Shown piece after piece: positions 4,191 through 5,646 of a stretch of DNA of 5,646 bases. The DNA lies in the NCBI GenBank assembly GCA_027002755.1, contig JALWZI010000151.1:1-5646 (forward strand). The letters run 5' to 3'. The notes beneath the pieces were generated by a model, which saw only the letters and a list, made by a program, of their open reading frames with translations, ran no database searches and was not told the origin of the DNA. Each line of letters begins with the position of its first letter. The first letter of the stretch is position 1. The position numbers were made by a program, and so were the translations under genes. Source of the stretch: Campylobacteraceae bacterium (GTDB lineage: Bacteria > Campylobacterota > Campylobacteria > Campylobacterales > Sulfurovaceae).

Positions 4191-5567
4191 ATGTCCCGTT
4201 CCCCTCTCAAATCGCTGCTGGAGAGCGGCGGTCCCGGCGAAATAGTGTTGCTGGGCGAAGCGGACTATTTTATCGAGGAGGAGATCCGAAATTTCCTCGA
4301 GCGGCGGGGCTTGAGCGTTTCCCGGGAGTATACCCCCGCCACGGTAGCGGTCCTGGAGGGACGGCGGTTGCGGATGCCCGAAGAGCTTATGAGTGAGCAG
4401 GCCTATTCGGATGGGATCCCCCACTATCGCCTGGAGGAGCTGGAGCGGATCATGAGCCGGCATCTGCACCCCGATGAGGTGTTGATGGCTTTGAAACTGG
4501 GAAACGATACGGAACGTCTCCTGCGTCTGCTGCGCAACGAATACCTGGCGGACGACTTTTTCTTCCGTCTGCTGCGGCTCTATCGCTGGGAGGGGGAGGA
4601 GCTGATGGAGAGCGACCGGGACCGGGCTGTTCTGATCGCTCTGATGGAGCGCTTTTTGGATCTGAACGTCTACGAGCGGGATGCCCTCCAATCGCCGGTG
4701 ACACTGCTGCGCCTGATTCGGGATACCGACAAGGCGGAGCTGCTGGAAGCGCTGCTGGAGTTTCCCGCCTTCGCGTTCCGGCTGGGGAGGGGGGAGCGGA
4801 TATCGATTCCCGAGGCGGTGGCGACCCGGGAGATCCTGAACCCGGCTACCGTCAAAAAGCTTCTGCGCCGCCGGGAGTCGGGAGTCGATCGGATCCTGGC
4901 CGCCAACCCGGTGCTGAGTCCGAACCTCCAACGGCATCTTCTGGAGCAGCGGGGCGATGAAGTCGCCGTGGCGCTGGCGGCCAACCCGGCCCTGGCGGAG
5001 GATCTTTTCGAGCGTCTGCTGCAAGAAGAGGGTGAGGTACCGGAGATATTGCTGCGTTTTCAGCCGGTGGATCTGCCCCGTCTGGAAAAGATTCTAAAGC
5101 GCCTCGGGGAGAGGGATGAACGCCTGGCGATACTGGGGGAGAACAGAGAGCTTGCCGAAGCGGCAGCCGAGCGTCTGGCCGCGCTTGAACTGCCGGTACT
5201 CTGCAAAGCCCTGGCGGCCAACGAGAGCGTCCCGTCCCGTGTCCTGGAGTCCCTGGCCCACAAGAAGGAACTGCATCCGCTGCTGGCACGCAACCCCTCC
5301 ACTCCCGAAGCGCTTCTCAAGAAGTTTTTTGCATTGGGAAACGCAGAGGTTCTGGAGAGATTGGCCGGGAACCCTTCCACTCCGGAGCCGATTCTTGAGA
5401 AACTCTACGCAAGAGGGGATTTCGGATTGCTGCAGGCTTTGGCCGCCAACCCCGCCACGCCCATGGAGATCCTCCATGAGCTCAAGACGGACCACCGTCT
5501 CTGGCTGATCCTCCAGCGGAACGAAAAATTCGTACGGGAAGCCAACCGTGAAATGGGGATGAGATGA
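4191..5567 (+). CDS. Protein with BRCT-like N-terminus and nine LRV/HEAT-like helical repeats
   Basis: Function unknown; probably a cytoplasmic scaffold or binding protein. The 458-aa product has no signal peptide or membrane span and only one cysteine (C338). Residues 16-90 look BRCT-like: a hydrophobic strand (IVLLG), a helix (EEEIRNFLERRGLSVS), a second strand and a DGIPHYRLEELERIM ending; this is inference from pattern. Residues 95-230 are predicted helical. From 232 on, a degenerate unit of about 26 residues recurs, typified by LAANPxTPxxILxxL. Its anchor residue (Asn, once Gln) is at 239, 265, 291, 318, 344, 368, 394, 420 and 444. This resembles the leucine-rich-variant (LRV) repeats, but the Fe-S cysteine cluster of the Azotobacter LRV protein is absent. 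Divergent from argF, and 52 nt upstream of another start codon on the same strand, so it is probably co-transcribed with that gene. HEAT or ARM repeats are the main alternative class. Confidence 0.85.
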   Translation: MSRSPLKSLLESGGPGEIVLLGEADYFIEEEIRNFLERRGLSVSREYTPATVAVLEGRRLRMPEELMSEQAYSDGIPHYRLEELERIMSRHLHPDEVLMALKLGNDTERLLRLLRNEYLADDFFFRLLRLYRWEGEELMESDRDRAVLIALMERFLDLNVYERDALQSPVTLLRLIRDTDKAELLEALLEFPAFAFRLGRGERISIPEAVATREILNPATVKKLLRRRESGVDRILAANPVLSPNLQRHLLEQRGDEVAVALAANPALAEDLFERLLQEEGEVPEILLRFQPVDLPRLEKILKRLGERDERLAILGENRELAEAAAERLAALELPVLCKALAANESVPSRVLESLAHKKELHPLLARNPSTPEALLKKFFALGNAEVLERLAGNPSTPEPILEKLYARGDFGLLQALAANPATPMEILHELKTDHRLWLILQRNEKFVREANREMGMR

Positions 5568-5608
5568 AAGGAATGGAAACAGAGATGAAATATCCGAAAG
5601 CGATCGAG

Positions 5609-5613
5609 AGGAG
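5609..5613 (+). promoter_or_regulatory. Ribosome binding site of the gene cut by the window end
   Basis: AGGAG with a 6-nt spacer to the ATG at 5620. It is the main evidence that a gene begins there. Confidence 0.8.
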
Positions 5614-5619
5614 TAAACG

Positions 5620-5646
5620 ATGAGGCCTTCGCAGGTGAAAGAGACG
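5620..5646 (+). CDS. Start of a further gene, truncated by the window end
   Basis: Only nine codons are visible, MRPSQVKET. The well-placed AGGAG makes the start credible. It is in the same direction as the LRV-repeat gene, 52 nt downstream with no terminator between them, so the two are likely one transcript. The opening resembles the N-terminus of MoxR-type AAA ATPases, where a helix of this kind precedes the Walker A motif, but nine residues cannot establish that. Confidence 0.7.

Noticed and set aside
4176..5024. 282-residue open frame on the minus strand across the LRV-repeat gene
   Set aside because: Gln- and Pro-rich composition with no motif, opposite a gene with a strong ribosome binding site and regular protein repeats.

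Overview
The window looks like chromosomal DNA from a Campylobacterota (Epsilonproteobacteria) member, probably one of the GC-richer free-living lineages such as Sulfurovum or Nitratifractor. The genus is inference. The support is an ArgF that begins [10 protein letters not shown], as in Campylobacter, and the gene order argF - small ORF - hemN - GlpC-like Fe-S protein. From memory, a matching order exists in Campylobacter jejuni (around Cj0994c-Cj0991c), and the small ORF-hemN-glpC part in Helicobacter pylori (HP0664-HP0666).

Layout. Bases 1-158 are intergenic: a mosaic of 7-bp tandem repeats and small hairpins, plus an intrinsic terminator for the minus strand. From 4022 down to 159 runs a compact minus-strand operon: argF (ornithine carbamoyltransferase), a small ORF largely made of repeat DNA, hemN (oxygen-independent coproporphyrinogen III dehydrogenase), and an Fe-S protein with two 4Fe-4S sites and two CCG (cysteine-rich) domains. 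Bases 4023-4190 are a divergent promoter region containing a 17-bp palindrome. On the plus strand, 4191-5567 encodes a 458-residue protein with a BRCT-like N-terminus and nine ~26-residue LRV/HEAT-like helical repeats. It is followed by the first nine codons of another gene at 5620, with a clear ribosome binding site. That gene continues outside the window.

How the genes relate. The minus-strand genes are tightly packed: the small ORF starts 1 nt after the argF stop and ends in a TTGA overlap with hemN, and the Fe-S gene starts 24 nt after hemN. Co-transcription is therefore likely, from an extended -10 promoter near 4069-4077 to the terminator at 122-146. Arginine and haem synthesis are not functionally linked in an obvious way, so the operon looks housekeeping rather than a dedicated system.

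The least expected signal is the repeat DNA. Four arrays have an ATT (or AAT on the other strand) every 7 bp, and several 4-7 bp hairpins have 3-nt loops. These do not stay between genes: they supply the start region of the Fe-S gene, its last residues and stop codon, and most of the small ORF. I see no CRISPR array, transposase, tRNA or rRNA, and no clear novel defence system; the LRV-repeat gene and its cut-off neighbour are the best candidates for an undescribed function.
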